In this document: piece after piece, positions 1-8,123 of the stretch | How positions within the stretch are numbered: position 1 is the first letter of the stretch | Layout of the letters: the number at the start of each line of letters is the position of its first letter | DNA from: Allobosea thiooxidans | Lineage (GTDB): Bacteria > Pseudomonadota > Alphaproteobacteria > Rhizobiales > Beijerinckiaceae | Assembly (NCBI RefSeq): GCF_900168195.1 | Contig: NZ_FUYX01000009.1 | Coordinates: forward strand, 62,001 to 126,000 | Length of the DNA: 64,000 bases | Direction of reading: 5' to 3' | Notes under the pieces: model-generated | What the model was told of the DNA's origin: nothing | Databases searched by the model: none | The model's input: the letters and a program-made list of their open reading frames with translations, nothing else | Position numbers and translations under genes: made by a program

Positions 1-795
1 CGATTGCGAGGTCTGCGCCGTGGCGGCGCCGAGCGATCCGGAGTTGTTGAAAATATTGGAGAGAAAGAGGTCGGTCGTCGCGCTCACGGAAACGCCCGAG
101 AACGAGATGAGCCAGAGCCCGGCCGTCTGCGCGCCGAACGTGAGAATACCGCCACTGAAGGTCGAGTCTCCCAGATTGGCCGCGCCTTCGCCCCCGTAGG
201 CGCTGCCGGTCAACGTCGTGATGACGTTGTTGGCGAGGTTTTGCGACCAGATCCAGTTGCCGCCGACCGGCGCGGCAGCGGCAACCGCGGCAACCGCATC
301 GCTCGGCAGCGGCGTCAGGATGCGGATGTTCGTGCCATCGTCGATGGTAGCGTACACGCGGCCCGCAACGAGATCGCCAACAGCAGGATCACTGCCATCC
401 GACTTCTTGACCCGTCGGTTCCCGAGGCCGCTGATGTCCGCATTCACGGTTGTCGACGTGTTGGTCGCAGGCGCGATGACGTTGAGCACGCGGCCGGCGG
501 CGTAGGCCGGCACGGCGAGACTTGGCGCAACCACCCAGGCATTCGCGGTGCCGGTTGCGACAGCATAGGTCGATTTGCCGGACTGGATGGCCTGCGCGAG
601 CCGCGGTAGGAGCGCGCTGTCGACGGTCAGACCGCCCTCGGTGATGGCCGTCGCGATCTGACCCGTCAGCCACCATTCAAGCCAATCGAAAAGCTGCTTG
701 TCGGCGTCGCCGCAGGGAAATCCGTTCGCGAGCTCGTCCGCATTGGGCGCGCGCTTCGTCGCGCTCGCCGCGAAGGGCAAGTTGATGGCGGCCAT
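1..795 (-). CDS. Phage tail fibre/collar-like protein, C-terminus cut by window edge
   Basis: Open from an ATG at 795 to the window edge (265 codons, no stop). The N-terminus (MAAINLPFAASATKRAPNAD) and the following DWLEWWLTGQ segment resemble N-terminal virion-attachment regions of tail fibres in alphaproteobacterial phages. The rest is rich in Ala, Gly, Thr, Ser and Asn with beta-type repeats, as in fibre shafts. It is the last gene seen of the late operon, directly after the DUF2612 baseplate gene, which is where the adhesin normally sits. Host-range specificity would be in the missing C-terminal part. Confidence 0.7.
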   Translation of the reverse strand, partial: MAAINLPFAASATKRAPNADELANGFPCGDADKQLFDWLEWWLTGQIATAITEGGLTVDSALLPRLAQAIQSGKSTYAVATGTANAWVVAPSLAVPAYAAGRVLNVIAPATNTSTTVNADISGLGNRRVKKSDGSDPAVGDLVAGRVYATIDDGTNIRILTPLPSDAVAAVAAAAPVGGNWIWSQNLANNVITTLTGSAYGGEGAANLGDSTFSGGILTFGAQTAGLWLISFSGVSVSATTDLFLSNIFNNSGSLGAATAQTSQS

Positions 796-809
796 GGAGG
801 CTCCTCAGA

Positions 810-1529
810 TCAGGCGCAGGTGTAGGTGTTGGGATCGGTAGGGCAGATGAATTCCGCGCTTTCGCAGAATCCTCCCCACCCCGCTCCGAAGCCGAAGATC
901 GGGCCGGTCCCGTAGTGAATCAGGCCTTTGATGCCCGGAGCAATTGGCAGGACACGGAAGGCCACCGGGACGAGCATGGTCTCGAAATCGCTCAGTGCAC
1001 GGCCCGGCGCGAGCGTGACACTGCCGACTTTGCTCGAAACGACGGACGCCGCGTTCCCCCAGATATGTCGCGCCGCCGCCTGCAGCGATGCGATGTCGTA
1101 GAGGCCGAGCGCCTGATACCGGCGCGCCTTGACGAAGCCGCGGAAGATCTCGTCATCCGAGATGCAGATTTCGCCATTGCCGAGCGATGGGCAGGAAGAC
1201 CAGGTCGTTCCGTGCTCGCAGAAGCCGGCGATACGATCGGATGAAGCGAAATCACCGCATCGGAAGCCGAAGACCATCGGCGCTTCGCAGACGCAATGGC
1301 AGCGCTGGAGGCCGAGCCATTTCCCGATGATGGTCAGCTGGTCGCCGACGGCGCTGTCGATGTCGAAAAAATCCGGCAAGGCGCAGAGCTTGATCGCCGC
1401 ATCCTCGGTTTGCGCGAGGTAGGCGCGAACCATGCCGAGGAATTTGGCCGCTTCGCGATACTCGGTCGCGACCTTATCGATCTCCTCCTCGACAAGCTCT
1501 CCACCGGTTGGGCAAGCGCGCTCGGTCAC
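810..1529 (-). CDS. DUF2612 phage baseplate/tail protein
   Basis: 239 aa. The N-terminal half has the helical DUF2612-type pattern (FLGMVRAYLAQTEDA, then DIDSAVGDQLTIIGKWLGL). A Cys-rich stretch (CHCVCEAPMVFGFRCGD) follows and then a segment typical of baseplate periphery proteins. Its start overlaps the end of the J-like gene by 4 bp. In related contractile phages this position (J, then this gene, then fibre) holds the wedge component that links baseplate and fibre, equivalent to P2 gpI. The assignment rests on position and pattern. Confidence 0.7.
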   Translation of the reverse strand: MTERACPTGGELVEEEIDKVATEYREAAKFLGMVRAYLAQTEDAAIKLCALPDFFDIDSAVGDQLTIIGKWLGLQRCHCVCEAPMVFGFRCGDFASSDRIAGFCEHGTTWSSCPSLGNGEICISDDEIFRGFVKARRYQALGLYDIASLQAAARHIWGNAASVVSSKVGSVTLAPGRALSDFETMLVPVAFRVLPIAPGIKGLIHYGTGPIFGFGAGWGGFCESAEFICPTDPNTYTCA

Positions 1530-2422
1530 TGCGGGATTACCGTGATGCGATCAGCCGAAACGGCCATGATCTCGAAGAAGTCGATGGCGACCGGGACCGC
1601 TCCGACCGCCGCCGGCGTCCTGCTCGCGCGGACGGCCACGACGCGGATGTTCGGGTATCGGCTCTCAATCGCCTGACGGGCCAGGAACTCGGTAACATCC
1701 TGCCCGTTGCGCGGCCGGCTGGTCCCAGTGAGCGACTGCGCCAGGCCTGAGGCAATCGCCAGGGCCGAAGGAGGCGGGCAGCCGTTCCGATCCGGCTGAG
1801 CCTCGACGTCGACCTCGATCGTGACGTTAACGACGGCAGGGCGGATGATCTTGATCGATCGACAGAACCCCTCGATCGTCGTCTCGAGCGTCGTGTTCCC
1901 ATAGGTGCCGATCCCGGGCACCACATAGGCGCGCACTGTCTTGGCAATCTCGTCGTCATCCCCGCCGAGGATGGCGACCGCAACGCTATGGGCATTGATC
2001 CCGTCGGCGTCCGCTGCATCGCCATCGTTCACGTAGGTCTGGACCCAGGTCACGCCCGGCAGCGCAGAGAGGGCCTGCGACAGATCGCTCATATCGATGC
2101 GGGCACGGCCGGCGTTCGTGATCGCCTGCCGGAAATCGATGTCGCTCTCGCCAGGCGCGCGCGTCAGCAACCGCAGCTTCGCGACCTGATCGAGGCGAGC
2201 GCCCTCAGCCTGATCGGGGTCGAGGCTCTGATAGACAGAAAGCGCGAGCTCCCAAAGCGAAGCCGCGAGGTCGGCATGCAAGCCGTTGAGCTGGCCCAGA
2301 GGAGACTGATCCGTCTGGATCACGCCGGGCCCAAAGGTAGCGATGTTCGCCGCCTGGATATCGGCAAGGATCTCCGGCAGCCGCTTCAGATCGAAGCCGC
2401 TTGGAACGACGCCATAGGCCAT
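1526..2422 (-). CDS. Baseplate J-like protein
   Basis: 298 aa from the ATG at 2422. The open frame extends further upstream, but the upstream part overlaps the preceding gene and looks non-coding. The N-terminal RLPEILADIQAANIATFGPG region is the characteristic start of baseplate J/gp47 proteins, and SPLGQLNGLHADLAASLWEL follows the same family. Baseplate J proteins form the wedge that connects the central hub with the fibres. It lies between the gp25-like and DUF2612 genes, the canonical order. Confidence 0.9.
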   Translation of the reverse strand: MAYGVVPSGFDLKRLPEILADIQAANIATFGPGVIQTDQSPLGQLNGLHADLAASLWELALSVYQSLDPDQAEGARLDQVAKLRLLTRAPGESDIDFRQAITNAGRARIDMSDLSQALSALPGVTWVQTYVNDGDAADADGINAHSVAVAILGGDDDEIAKTVRAYVVPGIGTYGNTTLETTIEGFCRSIKIIRPAVVNVTIEVDVEAQPDRNGCPPPSALAIASGLAQSLTGTSRPRNGQDVTEFLARQAIESRYPNIRVVAVRASRTPAAVGAVPVAIDFFEIMAVSADRITVIPQ

Positions 2423-2429
2423 CGGAACC

Positions 2430-2798
2430 TCAGAACTGGATGTCGACGATATCGTCGAAGACGGTTGCGACCTGACAGCGCTCAATGCGCAGGCCGCGCG
2501 ATGCACGGTCATAGACCGCGCTGAATTCGAGGATCTCGGTCACGCCGGGCGTCGCCGCGATCTCGGCTTTGATGATGCTCTCGGCAAGCGGGAGCTCTGA
2601 GGGTGGCCGGCCGAGGACGTACTTCGTCCATTCGACGCCAGCGTCCTCGTTCAGGAACCATTCCCGGCGCCAAAACATGACACGCTGCCGGATGTGCTCG
2701 CCGATCGCCTCCGCGTCGAAGACGAGAAGCGGTGAGCCGGTCTCATCGAGGCGAAGATCGTTGTGAGGCTGGATCGACAGCCCGACGAACTCAGCCAT
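2430..2798 (-). CDS. gp25/GPW-like baseplate wedge protein
   Basis: 122 aa from the ATG at 2798 (MAEFVGLSIQPHNDL), which overlaps the stop of the spike gene by 8 bp. Features of the small wedge family are visible: an N-terminal strand region, then the helical HIRQRVMFWRREWFLNEDAGV and a C-terminal RIERCQV/DIVDIQF beta segment. T4 gp25-like proteins trigger sheath assembly at the baseplate. Position between spike and J protein supports this. The exact Pfam family (gp25 or DUF2634 type) could not be decided by eye. Confidence 0.75.
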   Translation of the reverse strand: MAEFVGLSIQPHNDLRLDETGSPLLVFDAEAIGEHIRQRVMFWRREWFLNEDAGVEWTKYVLGRPPSELPLAESIIKAEIAATPGVTEILEFSAVYDRASRGLRIERCQVATVFDDIVDIQF

Positions 2799-3498
2799 GG
2801 ATGGCATCCAATCTGGCGATGATGGCGTCGGCCGCAGCGACGTAGGGGCTGTCGAGCGGGTCGCCGGCATTGGTGTGGTTGCGGAACACTTCGGCCAAAT
2901 CGCGGATGATCTGGAAGAGGCTGTCGCCGTTCTCGCCTTTCAAGTCGATCTTGCCAGCGGCAGAGACGGTCAGCTTGTCGGAGCCACTCGGCCCGCCGAC
3001 GATCGCCGAAGAGCCCCCTGCCCGCGTCTGCAACCCGCTCTTGCCGTCCTTGGAGCCGAAGTGAGCCCCGCCGGCCGGCATGTTGTCCATCTTGACCGTA
3101 TCAGCGCCGCCGCCCGGGAAGGCGATGCTATCGGAAAGGTCGTGCATTCGGCCCGGCGCGGCGTTGGAGTCGGAACCGTCACCCTGGCTGGTGTCGGTAC
3201 TGCGCATGCGCGCATGGCCCACGACGGGGTCGCCGGGCTGCATATCGTAATGCACGCCAAAGCCGCCGCCGGCCGGCATCGAGATGCGGACCTTCTCCAA
3301 CGGGGGAGCAGTCAACTCCTTGTCGCCGAACTTGCGTTTCAGTTTCGGCTGGATCGTCGCGAGCTGCGTCGTGCGATCATAGCTGACGATCGTCGCGTCA
3401 TAGGTCGTGTTGACCTCGCGAATGCCCGCTTCGACGGAGCCAGCAATGAACTCCATGAAGTCCTTGCGGGTCGCGTTGCCTTGATAGCCGGCCATCAC
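2791..3498 (-). CDS. Gp138 N-terminal-domain spike protein (membrane-puncturing tip)
   Basis: 235 aa. The N-terminal region (residues ~20-110) has the OB-fold pattern of the phi92 Gp138-type central spike: YDATIVSYDRTTQLATIQPKL, then a PPLEKVRISMPAGGG segment and MQPGDPVVGHARMRS. The C-terminal part, with TVSAAGKIDLKGE, would form the beta-helical tip. Its ATG overlaps the stop of the hub gene (ATGA at 3495-3498), which implies translational coupling. Spike proteins sit under the hub at the end of the tail tube and pierce the outer membrane. Confidence 0.85.
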   Translation of the reverse strand: MMAGYQGNATRKDFMEFIAGSVEAGIREVNTTYDATIVSYDRTTQLATIQPKLKRKFGDKELTAPPLEKVRISMPAGGGFGVHYDMQPGDPVVGHARMRSTDTSQGDGSDSNAAPGRMHDLSDSIAFPGGGADTVKMDNMPAGGAHFGSKDGKSGLQTRAGGSSAIVGGPSGSDKLTVSAAGKIDLKGENGDSLFQIIRDLAEVFRNHTNAGDPLDSPYVAAADAIIARLDAIHG

Positions 3499-4364
3499 TT
3501 CACCGCCTTGCCGCCTTCGACACGGCTCGCCTCGGCTTCGACATAGAATTCTTCGCCCAGGTTGCTGCCGCTGAACGTGACCTCGGAAACGCGGAAAAGC
3601 CCGCCGCCGTCGTCCGTCGCCCGCTTGTCTCGGGCGCTTTCCTCGTCGAGGAAGTCCGAGCGGACGTCGATCTGCCGGCCCGGCGCGATATTCGGATTGA
3701 GCAGAGCCTTCACACGGACGCCCTTGTCGGTGACGGTCGGAATGCCGATCATGCCGGTCTCGCTCGAAATAACCGTCGTTCCCGGTAGAACCTCGTCGTT
3801 GCGGACGGCCTGAACTTCACCGCTCTGGATGCTCCAATAGAGCTTGTGCTCTCGGCCGATCTTGTCGAGCTCCGATGCTGCCCACCCGTAGACCGTCACA
3901 GGCCGCTTGTAGGCCGGGAGGTCGTCGACGCCCTTGAACTCGCCCTTGGTTACGCCCGGCATTTCGCCGATGACATATTCCATGATCTCCTTCGGCTTCG
4001 TGCCGGCCGGAAACGTGCGGCTAACCGCGCCTTTCTGGGTCGCCTCGTTTCCGTCTCCGCAGGTCATCTCGGACTTGACGTCGGCGCCTTCCTTGGAATG
4101 CTCGACGTCTTCGATGGTGCCTTTGAAGATGGTGGACACGGGACCACCCTTGTAGCCGGCCTTCAGCTCGATCTTGTCGAACTCCTCGCCGAGTTGCCGG
4201 CGATGGCTCTTGGTCAGGTTCCAGATCGAGATCGTCGCGGAGTTGTTCTTCGAGCCGATCGTCTTGGTGATGCTGAAGTCGATCTTGAGGTCGCGGATCG
4301 TGAGCGTTCCGGCCTTTCCCGATACGGTCAACTCAACGTCTCGAAGCCACTGACGAACGCTCAT
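3495..4364 (-). CDS. Baseplate hub protein
   Basis: 289 aa. The N-terminus (LTIRDLKIDFSITKTIGSKNNSATISIWNLTKS) is typical of the tail hub family related to T4 gp27 and P2 gpD, and the middle (DKIELKAGYKGGPVSTIFKGTI) continues the tube-like beta fold. ATGA overlaps occur on both sides (4361-4364 and 3495-3498). Hub proteins form the trimer that joins the tail tube to the spike. Confidence 0.85.
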   Translation of the reverse strand: MSVRQWLRDVELTVSGKAGTLTIRDLKIDFSITKTIGSKNNSATISIWNLTKSHRRQLGEEFDKIELKAGYKGGPVSTIFKGTIEDVEHSKEGADVKSEMTCGDGNEATQKGAVSRTFPAGTKPKEIMEYVIGEMPGVTKGEFKGVDDLPAYKRPVTVYGWAASELDKIGREHKLYWSIQSGEVQAVRNDEVLPGTTVISSETGMIGIPTVTDKGVRVKALLNPNIAPGRQIDVRSDFLDEESARDKRATDDGGGLFRVSEVTFSGSNLGEEFYVEAEASRVEGGKAVK

Positions 4365-4669
4365 GCCACCTCGATGTGGAAAAGACGGACGCGGCCGGAG
4401 GGGAGCTCCGTGCGGCCGGGCTCGGCCTCGTCGTCACCCCAAGAGGCTGCGACTAAGCTGCCGATGCCGAGATTGAACGGAGCGATCAGGTCGACACCAA
4501 GCACGATCTTCCGCCCAGAGAGAACGCGGACACCGTCGACGTCGAGGTCGAAGCTCCAACGGTTCGCCCAGGCGCTGAAGTTCACGACGAAGTCGCAGCG
4601 CTTGCTGGCAAGCGTCGTCGTGAACGCCTGGGACGGAGCGTCGAGGATGGTCAATTCTCTGGTGATCAC
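4361..4669 (-). CDS. Phage baseplate plug protein (DUF6983-like)
   Basis: 102 aa, all-beta pattern: LDAPSQAFTTTLASKRCDFVVNFS at the N-terminus, then WSFDLDVDGVRVLSGRKIVLGVDLIAPF. This matches the small baseplate 'plug' proteins found between Dit and hub genes in contractile phages. It overlaps both neighbours by 4 bp, so the whole Dit-plug-hub-spike set is translationally coupled. Confidence 0.75.
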   Translation of the reverse strand: MITRELTILDAPSQAFTTTLASKRCDFVVNFSAWANRWSFDLDVDGVRVLSGRKIVLGVDLIAPFNLGIGSLVAASWGDDEAEPGRTELPSGRVRLFHIEVA

Positions 4670-5166
4670 TGCGCAACCGCCGCCTCGATCGTGGACATGG
4701 TCTTAGGCGGCGGGCTCGAGCTCCGGGCCGCGACCTGACCGCGGCGTGTCGTCCCCTGGGCCTTATCGTCCGAGCTGGAACCGCCGCCGGCGCTGGCCTC
4801 GGTATTGACGATTTTGACTTCGCTGCACTCGGCCTCAAATTTGAGGACGCGCGAATATTCCTTGTCGCGGCTGACCGTAATCCGCTCGATCAGCATGTTC
4901 TCGTAGACCTTCAGCCCGGTTACGAGGCTGAATGGCTCGGCCTCTTCCTGGACGGCGAGCAACTGCTCATAGGCCGACACCGATCGGGATTGATCTACGA
5001 CGCCCTCGAGGATCACTCGTCGGCGCTCTCGCCAGGCATGGTCGCTGATCTTCGCGCCGCGCTCCACAGGGTGCTCTGCGATCGTCAATGACGACTCGTG
5101 CTCTTCAGAAATGACGACGTCGACAAAGACACCGCCAATCGCGCGGCTGACAAGGACGCAGCTCAT
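4666..5166 (-). CDS. Dit-like distal tail protein
   Basis: 166 aa. The N-terminal beta region (VFVDVVISEEHESSLTIAEHPVERGAKISDH) with ILEGVVDQSR and FSLVTGLKVYENMLIERITVSRD is the Dit-like tail domain. Dit proteins form the ring at the tail tip onto which the hub assembles. The C-terminal ~35 residues are Gly/Ser/Pro rich and probably disordered. The gene follows the tape measure but is separated from it by an intergenic stretch that carries an oppositely oriented small gene. Confidence 0.8.
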   Translation of the reverse strand: MSCVLVSRAIGGVFVDVVISEEHESSLTIAEHPVERGAKISDHAWRERRRVILEGVVDQSRSVSAYEQLLAVQEEAEPFSLVTGLKVYENMLIERITVSRDKEYSRVLKFEAECSEVKIVNTEASAGGGSSSDDKAQGTTRRGQVAARSSSPPPKTMSTIEAAVAQ

Positions 5167-5199
5167 GAGATTCGACTCTTCCGCAGCGGAATGCCAGCG

Positions 5200-5490
5200 T
5201 CAGCCGGCGACCTCGGGAGACTGTGAATGTTCAATAAGGCCGAGCTCACCGTTCCGTGCCCAGACTGCGGCCAAAAGCACACGAAGACGATCGGATGGAT
5301 TCAGACGCACGATCAGTTCACCTGCGAGCGGTGCGGTGAGCGGATCCATCTCGACCACGATCATTTGCTCGCCGGCCTCGAAAAGCTCGACAAGACCATC
5401 GCCGATCTCCGGAAATCGCTCGGCAGCTTCGGCAAGAAGCGCTAGATCGCGCTCGAACTCCGACGCATCAAAGCTAACGGCCACCTTCAT
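5200..5490 (-). CDS. Possible small ORF between tape measure and Dit (antisense to the zinc-ribbon gene)
   Basis: 96 aa. Its ATG overlaps the tape-measure stop (ATGA, 5487-5490), the same coupling used throughout this operon. It overlaps almost completely the oppositely oriented 5227-5445 gene, which has better third-position GC and a clear zinc-ribbon motif. The protein (MKVAVSFDASEFERDLALLA) has no motif I recognise. Probably only one of the two is real, and I favour the plus-strand gene. Confidence 0.25.
   Translation of the reverse strand: MKVAVSFDASEFERDLALLAEAAERFPEIGDGLVELFEAGEQMIVVEMDPLTAPLAGELIVRLNPSDRLRVLLAAVWARNGELGLIEHSQSPEVAG
5227..5445 (+). CDS. Small zinc-ribbon protein, counter-oriented moron
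   Basis: 72 aa. Two CxxC pairs (C11/C14 in CPDC and C33/C36 in CERC) are spaced as a zinc ribbon and followed by a charged helix (LLAGLEKLDKTIADLRKSL). A GGGAGA ribosome site lies 7 bases before the ATG, and third codon positions are mostly G or C. Similar short zinc-ribbon proteins are scattered in alphaproteobacterial genomes with no known function. It is the only plus-strand gene between tape measure and baseplate, which fits an independently expressed moron. Confidence 0.7.
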   Translation: MFNKAELTVPCPDCGQKHTKTIGWIQTHDQFTCERCGERIHLDHDHLLAGLEKLDKTIADLRKSLGSFGKKR

Positions 5491-7070
5491 GGCGTCCCTG
5501 CCCCCGCAGTGGCGGTATTCATCCGGATATTGCCAGCCGCGGCCTTCACGCCGCGCTCGGCAGCCGCAGCGACCCCTTCAAGGCCCGAGGCGTTGACCGT
5601 CACGCCGCCGAAGTTGTTGTTCTGCTCATAGCTCTGGTTGTTGACCGTCGACGCAGCGCGATCCGCCGCCACCTTCGGCGCAACGGAGTTGATCGAAATC
5701 TCGGCCTGCTTCTTGATCAAGCCCTGGATCATCTCGCCGGCCTTGCGGCCGCCTTCCTTGGCGGAAACCGGGACCTGCTGCTGGCCCAGGAAGTTGAATC
5801 CGGGGATCGACTTGAGCGCTTCGGCGAGGCCGACAACGGCCTCCTTCGCGGTGTTGGCCGCGGAGGCGATGGAGCTGAAGAAGCCGCCGAGAGGGCTCTC
5901 CTCGCCGCTATTCCAGCGCTGGAGCTCCGCGAGGAGCGCCAACAGCCCGGTGATCGCGGCCGAGATGACGACGAGGGGGTGGCTTGAGGCGAGCACAGCC
6001 GTGCCAACCGCTGCCATGATTGCTGCGAGTCCGATCGCCAGAGTCTTCAGCCGGCCACCAGTAGCCTCATCGATCTGAGCAGCCGCGGAAACGATAGCCG
6101 AAATCGCATCGCCGACCTTGCTGAGCACAATGAACCCGCCTTCGCGAACTCGAACCAGGAAGTTCGCGATAGTGCCGGCAAATGAGCGCAGCCGATCTCG
6201 GTTCTCGTCGGTCGCCACGCTCGCGACGGCGTCACCGAGCTTGCGGAACTCGGAGGCGAACGCCGCCATCAAGCCGGAGCCGATTGCGTCGGTGAAGCCC
6301 TTCAGAGCCACCCCGAGACGCCCCAACGCATCGGTGATATCGCCGGCATTGAGGATATCGCCGGGCGACAGGTTGCCGCCACTCTTGCGGGTGTCGGCGA
6401 CGAGCTTCTGCCAGGTCTTGAAAGCGCTCGTGGCCTGGAGGAGCTTGGCGATCAGCTCATCGGGCGCCCCCTCAAGAGCTTCGGTCAGAAACTCACGCCG
6501 CTTGTCGCTGTCCTTGATCTTGTCTGCGGCCTTCAGAACGTCATCGATCACCTGGGAATACGACTTCGCCCGGCCCTTGGCATCCTTCAGGCGAACGCCC
6601 TGTTTTGCGAGAGCATCCGACCAGTCTCCGCCCTCGCGAACGCCATCGCGGACCTTCTGAGCAAACTCCCCGATCCACTTCTGTGCATCCTTAGCGCCGG
6701 CGCCGACCCGCACCATCAGGTTCTCGATCAGGGCAAGCTGCCGCGGATCGATTCCGTTGACGAACGCTTGGTCGATGCTCGCCTGCCGCGCTTTCGCGAA
6801 GCCGGCCGCCAGCTTCATCAGTGCAGCCTGGGCAGCCGTCGCAGCGCCAGTGATCAGCGCCGACCGTGCGATGAACGACGCACCGAACTTCGCCAACCTG
6901 CCGGTGACGCGCGCCAAGATGACGGCCACGCGACCGAGCCGCTTGGCGATCGCCATCGCGAATGCGGCAATGGCTCTTTGAAGCCTCTGGAACATCTGCG
7001 CAGCACGGCGCAGCTTTTCGAGCCCCTCGACCGAAAAGCCGAGGCGCGCGACAAGTTCCTCAACGATCAT
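5487..7070 (-). CDS. Tail tape measure protein
   Basis: 527 aa, Ala/Lys-rich and largely helical. It starts with VEELVARLGFSVEGLEKLRRA, the N-terminus common in tape measures of this tail type. Hydrophobic segments lie around residues 340-375 (LKTLAIGLAAIMAAVGTAV and VVISAAITGLLALLAE), as expected for the part ejected into the host membrane. The C-terminus is Asn/Gln-rich. The protein sets tail length and is packed inside the tube. It is rather short for the family, which predicts a short tail. Confidence 0.9.
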   Translation of the reverse strand: MIVEELVARLGFSVEGLEKLRRAAQMFQRLQRAIAAFAMAIAKRLGRVAVILARVTGRLAKFGASFIARSALITGAATAAQAALMKLAAGFAKARQASIDQAFVNGIDPRQLALIENLMVRVGAGAKDAQKWIGEFAQKVRDGVREGGDWSDALAKQGVRLKDAKGRAKSYSQVIDDVLKAADKIKDSDKRREFLTEALEGAPDELIAKLLQATSAFKTWQKLVADTRKSGGNLSPGDILNAGDITDALGRLGVALKGFTDAIGSGLMAAFASEFRKLGDAVASVATDENRDRLRSFAGTIANFLVRVREGGFIVLSKVGDAISAIVSAAAQIDEATGGRLKTLAIGLAAIMAAVGTAVLASSHPLVVISAAITGLLALLAELQRWNSGEESPLGGFFSSIASAANTAKEAVVGLAEALKSIPGFNFLGQQQVPVSAKEGGRKAGEMIQGLIKKQAEISINSVAPKVAADRAASTVNNQSYEQNNNFGGVTVNASGLEGVAAAAERGVKAAAGNIRMNTATAGAGTP

Positions 7071-7089
7071 TCGAACCCCTTTTGGGTGG

Positions 7090-7461
7090 CTATTTCTTTG
7101 AGAGAAGGCCTTTGCGGACTATCCCGTCCGGGCCGAATGCATCCCAGAGCTGACCGCAGCGGCCCTGTAGGGCCGCTTTTCCTTCCGACGTTGTCTGCGC
7201 TGCGGCGTTGGCGCCTTGCCAGACCATGCTATGCAGCGCGAAGTCTCGATCAAGCGCGCCAGAATGCGTTGGATCGTCCCTTTTGAAGCCGCTGGCTGCC
7301 AGATGAGCATCGATCTGAGAGCGATCGACGGTGAAGCCGCAAAAGCTGGCGCCCGCGGTAATGTCAGCGACGGAGCCGATTACGGCGTCGCGAGCCCATT
7401 TTTCCTGCCCGCAGGCCACCCCAGCGACCACCATCATCCCCGCAACCACGATCGCGCGCAT
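7090..7461 (-). CDS. Signal-peptide-bearing small protein between tail chaperone and tape measure
   Basis: 123 aa from the ATG at 7461, chosen because GGGAGGT lies 5 bases upstream. An in-frame GTG at 7467 would overlap that site. The N-terminus (MRAIVVAGMMVVAGVACGQE) is a Sec signal or lipoprotein-like peptide, though the lipobox is weak. Two further Cys (CGFTVDRSQID and GRCGQLWDAFG) could form a disulphide in the periplasm. I do not recognise a family. An exported protein is unexpected at this point of a tail operon, so it may be a moron with a cell-envelope role. Confidence 0.65.
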   Translation of the reverse strand: MRAIVVAGMMVVAGVACGQEKWARDAVIGSVADITAGASFCGFTVDRSQIDAHLAASGFKRDDPTHSGALDRDFALHSMVWQGANAAAQTTSEGKAALQGRCGQLWDAFGPDGIVRKGLLSKK

Positions 7462-7515
7462 GCTCACCTCCCGTTTGCGGCAGGATGCGGCGACGGGGCG
7501 GATTCGGGAAGGGGA

Positions 7516-8123
7516 TCAGCCCGTCGGTCGTCCCGTCCTCTCCGCCGCCTTCGCCGCCAGGTGCTCTTTCAGGTCGAGCACCTCATGCAGGTCGGCGATG
7601 TCGTCAATCGTCAGGATGGTCTTGATCTCTGCCAGGGAGCAGAGCGGCGGGTCGGCCATGACCGGACGGAGGAGCCAGGACCGCTCGACCAGGTTGGGAG
7701 CGACGCGCTTGAACTGGCTCGGCGTCAGACCTTGACCAGGGACGGCCGGCCGCCCGACTTGGCCAAGCTCGCGCCCAAAAAATCGCGAAACTGGACCTCC
7801 AGAACCCAGTAGGCCACCTGGAAGATCTCGCCGATGTCCTGCGGGGTCACACCGAACACGGCCGGCTCCCCATTGCAGCGGCACATACCGATCAGGTCTT
7901 TGACGTAGGCGATCGCGTCGTCCTCGTCGAGCTTGCCGATGAACTCCGCGATGGCGCTCATCGACATGCTTTCGGCTTTCGCCTTGTCCTTCTCCGTCAG
8001 CGCGATCATCACCGCCGAAGCCGGGCCGAACATCTTCGACGTCCTGATCAGGAGACGGATGCCGGTTTCCGCGTCGACCTTGTCACAGCGATAGGTGTCG
8101 CTGCCGAACTTCTTCTCGGCCAT
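7516..8123 (-). CDS. Tail assembly chaperone, frameshifted long form (G-T type)
   Basis: If ribosomes slip -1 at the heptamer T TTT TTG (7782-7776, minus strand), translation that starts at 8123 leaves the 132-codon frame and continues in the frame that stops at 7516. The product is about 202 aa. The second frame has no good start of its own. Its coding-like part begins right after the slip site and contains ERSWLLRPVMADPPLCSLAEIKTIL and a helical C-terminus. This is the lambda G/GT arrangement, in which the long form recruits the tape measure and the short form coats it. Confidence 0.75.
7725..8123 (-). CDS. Tail assembly chaperone, short form
   Basis: 132 aa from the ATG at 8123, preceded by GGGAG at 4 bases. 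Sequence: KKFGSDTYRCDKVDAETGIRLLIRTSKMFGPAS at the N-terminus, then MSMSAIAEFIGKLDEDDAIAYVKDLIG and VYWVLEVQF-type helices. It lies after the tube gene and before the tape measure, the fixed place of tail chaperones. The end of the frame overlaps the second chaperone frame and carries the slippery site. Confidence 0.8.
   Translation of the reverse strand: MAEKKFGSDTYRCDKVDAETGIRLLIRTSKMFGPASAVMIALTEKDKAKAESMSMSAIAEFIGKLDEDDAIAYVKDLIGMCRCNGEPAVFGVTPQDIGEIFQVAYWVLEVQFRDFLGASLAKSGGRPSLVKV
7776..7782 (-). promoter_or_regulatory. Programmed -1 ribosomal frameshift site (T TTT TTG)
   Basis: In the zero frame the codons read GAT TTT TTG. The heptamer T TTT TTG fits the X XXY YYZ rule for simultaneous -1 slippage, and both tRNAs can re-pair. 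Moving to -1 leads into an open frame of about 86 further codons. The site lies 16 codons before the zero-frame stop, the usual arrangement for tail chaperones. A stimulatory structure just downstream is possible in the GC-rich sequence but was not modelled. Confidence 0.8.
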
